Below are positions 5,930-11,353 of a stretch of 11,353 nt of DNA, piece by piece (position 1 is the first letter of the stretch; every line of letters begins with the position of its first letter). A model generated the notes under the pieces. The model did not search any database. It was not told where the DNA came from and saw only the letters and a list, made by a program, of their open reading frames with translations. Source of the stretch: Accumulibacter sp. (GTDB lineage Bacteria > Pseudomonadota > Gammaproteobacteria > Burkholderiales > Rhodocyclaceae); the NCBI GenBank assembly GCA_031274075.1, contig JAISQQ010000393.1, positions 1 to 11,353 of the forward strand, given 5' to 3'. A program made the position numbers and the translations under genes.

Positions 5930-8254
5930 ATGATCTTCTCCAAATTGGCGGCGCGGCTTCGCCGCCGTGCGGGGGCGCTGGGCTTGGCGGCGGTTTTGCT
6001 GGGTTTGCTGCTGCTTGCCGATCGCTCCTTTCCGCCGCCGCTGCCGGGTTCCGCGCCGCACGCGCAGGTGGTGCTGGCGCGCGATGGCACACCGTTGCGC
6101 GCCTTTCCCGACCGCATGCACATCTGGCGTCATCCGGTGCGCCTGGACGAAGTCTCGCCGCGCTACGTCGAGGCCGTGCTGGCCTACGAGGATCGCTGGT
6201 TCCACTGGCATCCCGGTGTCAATCCCTTCGCCCTGGCGCGGGCGGCGTGGCAATGGGCGCGGCACGGACGGATCGTCTCGGGCGGCTCGACGCTGAGCAT
6301 GCAGGTGGCGCGCCTGCTCGAGCCGATGCCGCGCACCGTGGCGGGCAAGCTGCGCCAGATCGCGCGTGCCGCGCAGCTCGAACGGCGGCTGTCCAAGCGC
6401 GAAATCCTCGAACTTTACCTGACGCACGCGCCGATGGGAGGCGTGCTCGAAGGCGTCGAGGCGGCGAGCCGGGCCTACTTCGGCAAGCCGTCGCGTTCGC
6501 TGTCGCACGCCGAGGCGGCCTTGCTGGCGGTGCTGCCGCAGGCGCCGTCGCTATTGCGCCCGGATCGTTTTCCCGAGCGTGCCCGGGCGGCGCGCGACAA
6601 GGTGCTGGCCCGCCTGGAGACGGCCTGGGGCCAGGCCGCGATCGCCGACGCGCGGCAGGAGCCGGTGATCGCCCAGACGCCGCGCGAGCCTTTGCTGGCG
6701 CCGCTGTTTGCCGAGCGCGCGCGGCGACTCTTTCCGCGCCGGCAACGCATCGACACGACGCTCGACGCCGGCATGCAGGCGGCGGTCGAACAGTTGATCG
6801 GCACGCGCCTGGCGGTGGTGCCGCCGCGTGTGTCGCTGGCGGCGCTGGTGGTCGACAACGCGACGCTGGAGGTCATGGCCTACGCCGGCTCGGCGGATTT
6901 TGCCGACGACCGGCGCTTTGCCCACGTCGACATGGTGCAGGGCCGGCGCTCGCCGGGGTCGACGCTCAAACCCTTCCTTTACGGCTTCGCGCTCGACGAC
7001 GGGCTGATCCATTCGGAATCGCTGCTGTCCGACGCGCCGCAATCCTTCTCCGGCTACCAGCCGGGCAACTTCCAGGCCGATTTTTCCGGCCCGGTGAGCG
7101 CCGGCGAGGCCTTGCGGCGCTCGCTCAACGTGCCGGCCGTGGAGCTTCTCGACCGGCTCGGCGCGGAACGCTTCGTGGCGCTGCTGCGCCGCGGCGGACT
7201 CAGGCTCGGCCTGCCGCGCGGCGCGGCGCCCAATTTGTCGGTCATTCTCGGCGGCGCGTCGGTGAATCTCGAAGGACTGGTGAGCGCCTACACGGCGCTG
7301 GCCCGCGCCGGCCTGGCCGGCAAGCCGCGCTTTACGGACGACGCGCCGCTTGAGGAAGCGCGCATGTTGAGCGAAGGCGCGGCGTTCATCGTGCGCGACC
7401 TGCTCGAAGCGGGCGGTCCGGTGGCCCGGCAGGTCGATGGCGGCGTCGGCGCGCGGCGCGGCATCGCCTGGAAGACCGGCACCAGTTTCGGTTTCCGCGA
7501 CGCCTGGGCGATTGGCGTCAGCGACCGCTTCACGGTCGGCGTCTGGGTCGGGCGGCCCGACGGCACGCCGAATCCGGGGTTTTTCGGCGCCAACGTCGCC
7601 GCGCCGCTGCTGGTCGATATTTTCGCGGCGGTCGACGAAGCGCGCGCGCCGCGGCGCACACCGCCGGCGAGCGTTACCCAGGCCCGCGTCTGCTGGCCGC
7701 TCGGCACGCGCGCCGACGAGCTGCCGCCGGCGCTGTGCCATCAGGAACGCCGCGCCTGGCTGCTCAACGGCGTCGCGCCGCCAACCTTCGCCGACCGCTG
7801 GCGCGCCGGCGCGGCGCGCTATACCGACTTCCGCGACGCGGCCGGCCTGCGCGTGCGCGCGGCCTGCGCGCCGGGCGCGATGCGCGCCGTGGAAATGGCC
7901 CGATGGCCGGCGGTGCTCGAACCGTGGCTCGACGCGGCGACGCGCCAGCGGGCCTTGCCGCCGGCCTGGGCCGCGGCCTGCGCGCAGGCGCAGGCGCCCG
8001 AGGCGGGGCTGAAGATCGTCGGCATCGTCGACGGGCAGACGGTCGTCCGCGCCGGTCATGGCGCGCCGCCGCTGCTGCGCCTGGAGGCGCGCGGCGGACG
8101 CGAGGAGTTGATCTGGCTGGTCGACGGCCGCCAGGTCGGCCGCTCGCCGGCCGGGCGTTCGCTGGCCCAGGTTTTCGCCGAACCGGGACGCCATGCGATC
8201 ACCGTGCTGGATGGAACCGGACGCTACGACCGGGTGGAGATCAGCGTGCGCTGA
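5930..8254 (+). CDS. pbpC: Penicillin-binding protein 1C (bifunctional class A PBP)
   Basis: 774 residues (E. coli PbpC 770). Cytoplasmic start, one membrane anchor at about 17-31, then periplasmic domains. Glycosyltransferase domain about 60-225 with the catalytic-glutamate motif EDRWFHWHPG (E87) and GGSTLSMQ at 118-125. Transpeptidase domain about 300-580 with SPGSTLKP (nucleophile S344, K347), SLN at 398-400 and KTGTS at 515-519. The C-terminal PBP1C-specific beta domain is at about 685-772. It polymerises lipid II glycan and may cross-link peptides; all key residues are present. The ATG at 5930 gives the family's N-terminus; an AGCGGGG stretch 10 bp upstream is a mediocre ribosome binding site. 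The alpha-2-macroglobulin gene that often neighbours pbpC is absent here. A repeat begins 6 bp after the stop. Confidence 0.95.
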   Translation: MIFSKLAARLRRRAGALGLAAVLLGLLLLADRSFPPPLPGSAPHAQVVLARDGTPLRAFPDRMHIWRHPVRLDEVSPRYVEAVLAYEDRWFHWHPGVNPFALARAAWQWARHGRIVSGGSTLSMQVARLLEPMPRTVAGKLRQIARAAQLERRLSKREILELYLTHAPMGGVLEGVEAASRAYFGKPSRSLSHAEAALLAVLPQAPSLLRPDRFPERARAARDKVLARLETAWGQAAIADARQEPVIAQTPREPLLAPLFAERARRLFPRRQRIDTTLDAGMQAAVEQLIGTRLAVVPPRVSLAALVVDNATLEVMAYAGSADFADDRRFAHVDMVQGRRSPGSTLKPFLYGFALDDGLIHSESLLSDAPQSFSGYQPGNFQADFSGPVSAGEALRRSLNVPAVELLDRLGAERFVALLRRGGLRLGLPRGAAPNLSVILGGASVNLEGLVSAYTALARAGLAGKPRFTDDAPLEEARMLSEGAAFIVRDLLEAGGPVARQVDGGVGARRGIAWKTGTSFGFRDAWAIGVSDRFTVGVWVGRPDGTPNPGFFGANVAAPLLVDIFAAVDEARAPRRTPPASVTQARVCWPLGTRADELPPALCHQERRAWLLNGVAPPTFADRWRAGAARYTDFRDAAGLRVRAACAPGAMRAVEMARWPAVLEPWLDAATRQRALPPAWAAACAQAQAPEAGLKIVGIVDGQTVVRAGHGAPPLLRLEARGGREELIWLVDGRQVGRSPAGRSLAQVFAEPGRHAITVLDGTGRYDRVEISVR

Positions 8255-8260
8255 GGGGGG

Positions 8261-8339
8261 CAGAGGACAGAAGACAGAGGACAGTAATATTTGCGGGCGC
8301 GAAGCGCCCGGTAACTGAACTGTCCTCTGTCTTCTGAAC
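8261..8339 (+). repeat. Heptamer-armed hairpin repeat, copy 3
   Basis: The left arm is cagagga/cagaaga heptamers (8261-8282), then cagtaatatttg, the hairpin cgggcgc-gaa-gcgcccg (8294-8310), ggtaactgaa, and a right arm of ctgtcct-ctgtctt-ctgaaca (8320-8340). Its core is nearly identical to that of copy 1 read on the other strand. It starts 6 bp after the pbpC stop. It could act on the mRNA 3' end, but no T-run follows. Confidence 0.75.
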
Positions 8340-8468
8340 AGCCTCCTCCCTACGACACCCTTTTCCGCTCCGAGTAGTTGAACATCTGAGCGCTTGGAAA
8401 GCCTGGCGACGGCGTCATGGATGGTAATGCGGTGAAACTTCGCCCGTGTCGAGAAAGGGAGCCATTGC

Positions 8469-8496
8469 TTGACCAAGGTGACCAACGTGCTACGAT
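8469..8496 (+). promoter_or_regulatory. Sigma70-type promoter of the toxin-antitoxin operon
   Basis: TTGACC (8469-8474) and TACGAT (8491-8496) are separated by 16 bp. The predicted transcription start is near 8503, giving a leader of about 22 nt that contains the GAAAGGA ribosome binding site (8511-8517) of the antitoxin. Position and quality fit well. Confidence 0.6.
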
Positions 8497-8508
8497 GCAA
8501 AAAATCGT
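8492..8508. promoter_or_regulatory. Possible antitoxin operator
   Basis: A 5-bp inverted repeat, acgat/atcgt with a 7-bp spacer, overlaps the -10 box and start site. Phd/YefM antitoxins repress their own operons by binding palindromes in this position. The short arms make this tentative. Confidence 0.25.
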
Positions 8509-8524
8509 CTGAAAGGAAAAACTC

Positions 8525-8764
8525 ATGCAAACCGTGGCGCTGGCCGAGGCAAAAAGCCAATTTTCCGCGCTCATCCGGCAGGTGGCGCAGGGGCGCGAAA
8601 TCGCCATTTCCTATGGCAAGAAGAAAGAAACCGTCGCCGTCATCGTTCCCTATCAAGCCTGGAAAAAGGGAAAGGTCAGGCGGCTTGGCACGCTGCGCGA
8701 CAGGGGAAGCCTGTTTTTTGCCGACGATTTTTCCATCGGCGATGAGGAATTGATCGCCTCATGA
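8525..8764 (+). CDS. Type II antitoxin, Phd/YefM family
   Basis: 79 residues. The N-terminal part (MQTVALAEAKSQFSALIRQV, then the GREIAISYGKKKETVAVIVP stretch) is the DNA-binding Phd/YefM fold, with the usual AKSQFSALI helix and a strand ending in VAVIVPY. The C-terminal tail (RDRGSLFFADDFSIGDEEL) is the expected acidic, toxin-wrapping segment. GAAAGGA lies 7 bp before the ATG, and a good promoter is just upstream. The stop overlaps the next ATG (ATGA), the classic antitoxin-toxin junction. The partner toxin is destroyed by an insertion sequence, so this is probably an orphan antitoxin. It may still repress its promoter or neutralise a related toxin elsewhere. Confidence 0.88.
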   Translation: MQTVALAEAKSQFSALIRQVAQGREIAISYGKKKETVAVIVPYQAWKKGKVRRLGTLRDRGSLFFADDFSIGDEELIAS

Positions 8765-8892
8765 ACTATCTGCTGGATACGCATGCGCTGTTGTGGTCTT
8801 TTTTCGAGCCGGAACGCTTGTCGGCAAAGGCGCGGGAAATACTGCTGAACGACGCCTGCGAAATTTATTACAGTCGGCGGTCTCAAATCTGA
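8761..8892 (+). pseudogene. PIN-domain toxin (VapC-like), truncated by an insertion sequence
   Basis: The frame starts MNYLLDTHALLWSFFEPERL, the first strand and helix of a PIN-domain RNase with the first catalytic aspartate (D6). Toxin-like sequence continues to about residue 36 (CEIYY, near 8868), then changes to IS30 terminal sequence and stops at 8890-8892. The remaining acidic residues and about 90 residues of a normal toxin of about 130 aa are missing, so no nuclease activity is expected. The rest of the gene is not found beyond the insertion sequences, so it was deleted, not merely interrupted. It overlaps the antitoxin stop by 4 bp. Confidence 0.85.
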
Positions 8893-9698
8893 AGTGCAAC
8901 ACCGCGTTTCAAGTTGATGATTTCACGGGCAAAAACCTCAGCGGGGGTTTCAAACCCAAGGCATTTGCGTGGTCGGTTGTTCAATTGTCGTGCGATGGCG
9001 TTGAGGTAGCCCTGGGAGATCGGCAACAAGTCCAGGCCCTTGGGCAGGTACTCCCGAATCAGGCCGTTGGTATTCTCGTGGGTCGGACGCTGCCACGGGC
9101 TGTGGGGGTCGGCGAAATAGACGTCGATTTTGAGTCGTTTTGCCAGCGTTTCATGCCGCGCCATCTCCTTGCCCTGATCGTAAGTCAGCGTCTTGCGCAC
9201 CGCGGGCGGGACATGACGGAATCTGCGGGTAAAGGCTTCCAGGACAGCCTCCGCCGAGGCGTCGGGCAGGCGGACCAGGATCCGATAACGGCTTGTGCGC
9301 TGGGCCAAGGTGCCGACCGCGCTGCGATGGCCGGCCCCCTTGATCAGGTCGACTTCCCAGTGACCCGGTACGATCCGGGCCGCCACTTCGATCGGACGCA
9401 AGTGGATCGAGCGCATGTTGGGCCATTGACCCCGGCGATCCTGGCCCCGCGAACGCGGCCGGCGCGCTTTGTGCGCAGGGCGCAGCAGCGCCGTCAGTTC
9501 GTGCCTCAACTCGCCCCGCGGCAAGGCGTAGATCGCACAGTAGAGGGTTTCGTGCGAGACACGCCATTCCGGATCATCGGGATACCTGTGTCGCAGTCTG
9601 CCTGCGATTTGCTCGGGAGACCAGACCGCTTTCATTTGCCCATGTCTGTGGGCAAATGAAAGCGGTCTGATGGTCGGAGCAAGAACCTTCCCCGGCAA
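8883..9698 (-). pseudogene. IS30-family transposase, N-terminus missing
   Basis: The DDE core is intact: HWEVDLIKGAG with D117, LTYDQGKEMARHE with D174, and PTHENTNGLIREYLPKG with E208. WSPEQIAGRLR, an IS30 family motif normally about a third of the way in, stands at residues 26-36 here, so the N-terminal helix-turn-helix region is lost. The first 20-25 codons of the open frame are read from the antisense of an unrelated IS5 fragment and from a palindrome at 9622-9669. The C-terminal end (LKRGVALQI, stop at 8883) reaches the element's right terminus inside the toxin gene. Without the DNA-binding domain and left end, the element should be immobile. Confidence 0.85.
9622..9669. repeat. 48-bp perfect palindrome at the IS30/IS5 fusion point
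   Basis: Two 21-bp arms (9622-9642 and 9649-9669) are exact reverse complements around a 6-bp spacer (tgtctg). The right arm lies in frame with the IS5 remnant (NESGLMVG), and the left arm runs into the IS30 WSPEQIAG codons. The palindrome therefore marks the junction of two head-to-head transposase fragments. Confidence 0.85.
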
Positions 9699-10213
9699 CC
9701 TCTATGACGTACACATTCTCTCGGCGCAACTGGAACAGACCCGCATCCTGTTGGAGGATGTCGGGCGCGAACCGAAAGAAGTGATCGTCGATCTGGGCTT
9801 TCGTGGCGTGGATCAAAACAATCCCAATGTAGAAATCTTCCATCGTGGCAAGTGCCAGTCACTGACTAGGAAGCAACGCCGCTGGCTCAAATGACAACAA
9901 GCGGTGGAACCCGCGATCGGACACCTCAAGTCGGATCACCGGAGGGATCGCTGCGGGCTTCAGGGCGAACGGAGCGATACACTACACACCGTGTTGTGCG
10001 CCGTCGGCTACAACCTGCGTTGGCTGCTGCGAGCGATGTTCCGCTTGGGCCTCAAAGGCTCTTTTTTACGCTTGTTTTTACGGGTGATCATTGGGCTTCT
10101 CAACGGAAATCATTCACGATCTTGCGCCATCGATCCGGATTTCTGCTTGATTGGGCGCTTGGGTGAATTTTGCAGGGGCGACCACATAGTGCGATGGCCC
10201 TGCCGCGCTCTCA
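9652..10213 (+). pseudogene. IS5-family transposase C-terminal remnant with in-frame stop
   Basis: Reads NESGLMVGARTFPGNLYDVHIL, then EVIVDLGFRGVD (second catalytic aspartate), up to RRWLK and a TGA at 9892-9894. The same frame continues with QQAVEPAIGHLKSDHRRDRC (catalytic glutamate region) and LHTVLCAVGYNLRWLLRAMF, typical of an IS5-family DDE transposase C-terminus. The TGA is probably CGA mutated in an Arg-rich stretch, since no frameshift is needed to resume. The N-terminal half, with the first aspartate, is absent. The 3' end has no clear stop before the next element begins at 10214. It is inactive. Confidence 0.8.
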
Positions 10214-11078
10214 GAACCTGTTCAAAGTCTTTTAAGCCATACCGCCAGGAAGGCCAAATGGATGAATTGCAAGCGGGTGTTGAGTTTTCGTTCGCAGTTT
10301 TTCCACAGTCTTTGGTTCTTCTCCAGCCAGGCAAAGCTACGCTCGACGACCCAGCGTTTGGGCAGGACCTTGAAGGTGTGTCGTTCGTTTCGTTTGGCGA
10401 TCGGCACGGTGACCTGCTCACCCAGGATCGCGCGTACGCCTTGGGCGAACGGTTCTCCGGTGTAGCCGTTGTCACACCGCAGGCTTTTCACCCGCTTCAG
10501 GTTGGCTGGCTGCGCTCCAGTGCTTCCCGTGCGCCCTTCCGGTCGGTCACTTCGGCGGTCGTTACCGTTATCGCGTGGGGCCGGCCTTGCGTGTCTACCG
10601 CGATGGGGCGCTTGATGCCTGAGACCTTCTTGCCGGCGTCGTAACCCTTTTGTTCGGCGGTGTCGGTGTTCTTCACGCTCTGCGCGTCCACGATCAGGAA
10701 CGTGCTACTGGTGTTGCGCCCCTGTCTCGTGCGGACCGCGCCCACTTGATTTTTTTAAAGCGCGCTCCAGGAGGCTGGGCTCGCCTCGCCTTCTTCGGCC
10801 TGACTCCACACGCGCCAGTAGTAATACACCAGCTGCCATTTTGGAAAATCCTTCGGCAGCATCCTCCACTGGCAACCGCTCTTGAGAAGGTACAGTACCG
10901 CGCAGAACACCTCATACAACTCTACCTTTCGCGGCGAGGTGTTCTTGCGGGCGCTTTCCAGCATGGGGCGTATCGCTTCAAATCGTTCCCGACTGACGTC
11001 GCTTGGGGATCTCTTTCTCATCGGCTTATTATCAAAATTGAAAAATTAAATTATATCAGAAAGAGATTAAACGGGCTC
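10214..11078 (-). mobile_element. IS5-family (IS427-like) insertion sequence, 865 bp, both ends present
   Basis: The ends gaacctgttcaaagtcttt (10214-10232) and, on the minus strand, gagcccgtttaatctcttt (from 11078) match at 14 of 19 positions as imperfect terminal inverted repeats. The length fits an IS427-type element. The transposase inside is broken. A short AT-rich leader (about 11022-11060) precedes the gene. The right flank is a MITE copy; the left flank (ccgcgctctcag) resembles the internal ccgcgctcccag of that MITE, so the insertion may have split a MITE. No target-site duplication could be fixed. Confidence 0.7.
10222..11021 (-). pseudogene. IS427-like IS5-family transposase, disrupted
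   Basis: Three blocks: 11021-10755 (MRKRSPSDVSRERFEAIRPM ... LKSGCQWRMLPKDFPKWQ, the DUF4096 N-terminus), 10745-10497 (IVDAQSVKNTDTA, GIKRPIAVDTQG, VTTAEVTDRKGA) and 10491-10222 (CDNGYTG, KRWVVERSFAWLEKNQRLWK, the catalytic end). Blocks 1 and 2 share a frame but are separated by a TAA at 10755-10757. It lies in a locally shifted stretch, probably from a 5-bp tandem duplication (ctcgc-ctcgc, about 10780-10789) compensated in the 7-T tract at 10750-10756. A one-base loss near 10498 shifts block 3. About 265 residues in total, the usual length. No single frame gives an active enzyme. Confidence 0.85.
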
Positions 11079-11162
11079 CCAGAGATGGTTCGGAGAGAGG
11101 CTTTCATAATGGGCTTGGGCAAGATACCCGCGCTCCCAGAGAGAAGATCGCAAACAGCTTCT
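11079..11162 (-). repeat. MITE-like element, copy 2 (left part only)
   Basis: Read on the minus strand from 11162, gaagctgtttg continues as cgatcttctctctgggagcg and then matches 1718-1768 almost base for base (tatcttgc, aagcccattatgaaagcctc, tctcc). It keeps a 14-bp piece missing from copy 1. The match stops where the IS427-like element begins. Confidence 0.6.
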
Positions 11163-11170
11163 TGGAAGTT

Positions 11171-11189
11171 GCCGGCGCTTCGCGCCGGC
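11171..11189. repeat. GCGC-TTC-GCGC triloop hairpin
   Basis: A perfect 8-bp stem gccggcgc/gcgccggc with loop ttc, the same stem-loop as in the cores of the heptamer-armed repeats but without the arms. The rest of 11190-11258 holds no gene; a 7-bp stem (ccgcctg/caggcgg, 11236-11259) abuts the stop of the next gene but lacks a T-run on that strand. Confidence 0.45.
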
Positions 11190-11258
11190 TCGCTGGAGTT
11201 GGCGGCCCGCATTTTTCTGTCACGAAGCCGTTTTCCGCCTGCGCTCCTTTCCAGGCGG

Positions 11259-11353
11259 TCAGGCTCTTTTCGCCAGCGACATCGGCAGGTTCGGCGCTTC
11301 CGGATTGACGCTCACCCGCATGAGCGCCGGTTGGACGACGAGATCCATGTCCT
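11259..11353 (-). CDS. C-terminal end of an unidentified protein (partial)
   Basis: An open minus-strand frame enters at the window edge and ends at TGA (11259-11261). Thirty residues are visible, ending VSVNPEAPNLPMSLAKRA. Codon use is GC-rich, like the neighbouring host genes, and an inverted repeat follows the stop directly. The family is not recognised and the start lies outside the window. Confidence 0.45.
   Translation of the reverse strand, partial: DMDLVVQPALMRVSVNPEAPNLPMSLAKRA

Noticed and set aside
5881..7353. 490-codon plus-strand frame overlapping pbpC
   Set aside because: It is the frame-shifted reading of pbpC, very rich in A, G and R, with no family resemblance.
8261..8339. 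Factor-independent terminator for pbpC
   Set aside because: The hairpin is strong but no T-run follows, and the same structure occurs upstream of genes; kept as a repeat only.
8343..8468. Possible minus-strand gene remnant between the repeat and the antitoxin promoter
   Set aside because: A short frame (HRITIHDAVARLSKRSDVQL) looks protein-like but has no start, stop or recognised family; too weak to annotate.
6551..8656. 701-codon open frame on the minus strand opposite pbpC
   Set aside because: It is antisense to a complete PbpC with all catalytic motifs, has low-complexity R/A/H-rich composition, and runs on through the repeat; a GC-rich shadow frame.

Overview
The window is GC-rich and proteobacterial. 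The protein set (a YqiJ/YqiK pair, MgsA close to the E. coli enzyme, PbpC) and the dense REP-like and dRS3-like intergenic repeats suggest a betaproteobacterium, perhaps Rhodocyclales/Accumulibacter-like. That placement is inference from style and cannot be confirmed here.

Layout, left to right. (1) 9-1331: a TPR protein fused to a FkbM-type methyltransferase. (2) 1332-2059: a repeat field with two MITE-like elements, palindromes, a dRS3-like hairpin and the first copy of a heptamer-armed hairpin repeat. (3) 2060-4417: a two-gene operon, yqiJ (membrane OB-fold protein) and yqiK (flotillin), with heptamer-armed repeats in inverted orientation hard against both ends; the second repeat encodes the last residues and the stop codon of the flotillin. 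(4) 4418-4888: repeats, including a REP doublet. (5) 4889-5407, minus strand: mgsA, methylglyoxal synthase. (6) 5408-5929: the divergent mgsA/pbpC intergenic region, filled by another heptamer-armed repeat and a tandem duplication with 158-bp offset. (7) 5930-8254: pbpC, penicillin-binding protein 1C. (8) 8261-8339: another heptamer-armed repeat. (9) 8469-8892: a Phd/YefM-type antitoxin with a good promoter, followed by a PIN-domain toxin cut off after about 36 codons. (10) 8870-11078: an insertion-sequence graveyard. An IS30 transposase without its N-terminus is fused head to head, through a 48-bp palindrome, to an IS5-family C-terminal remnant with an in-frame stop. Beside it lies an IS427-like IS5 element with both terminal repeats but a broken transposase. 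(11) 11079-11258: a second copy of one MITE. (12) 11259-11353, minus strand: the C-terminus of an unidentified protein.

The housekeeping genes (yqiJK, mgsA, pbpC) look intact. The yqiJK pair probably organises membrane microdomains, PbpC builds peptidoglycan, and MgsA bypasses lower glycolysis; nothing shows that these act in one pathway. The most unusual content is the repeat ecology. At least four copies of one composite repeat share a conserved core (CAGTAAT, then a GC hairpin with a 3-nt loop, then GGTA) and have arms of strict 7-bp tandem repeats. They sit directly at gene starts and ends. No CRISPR, rRNA or tRNA was seen.
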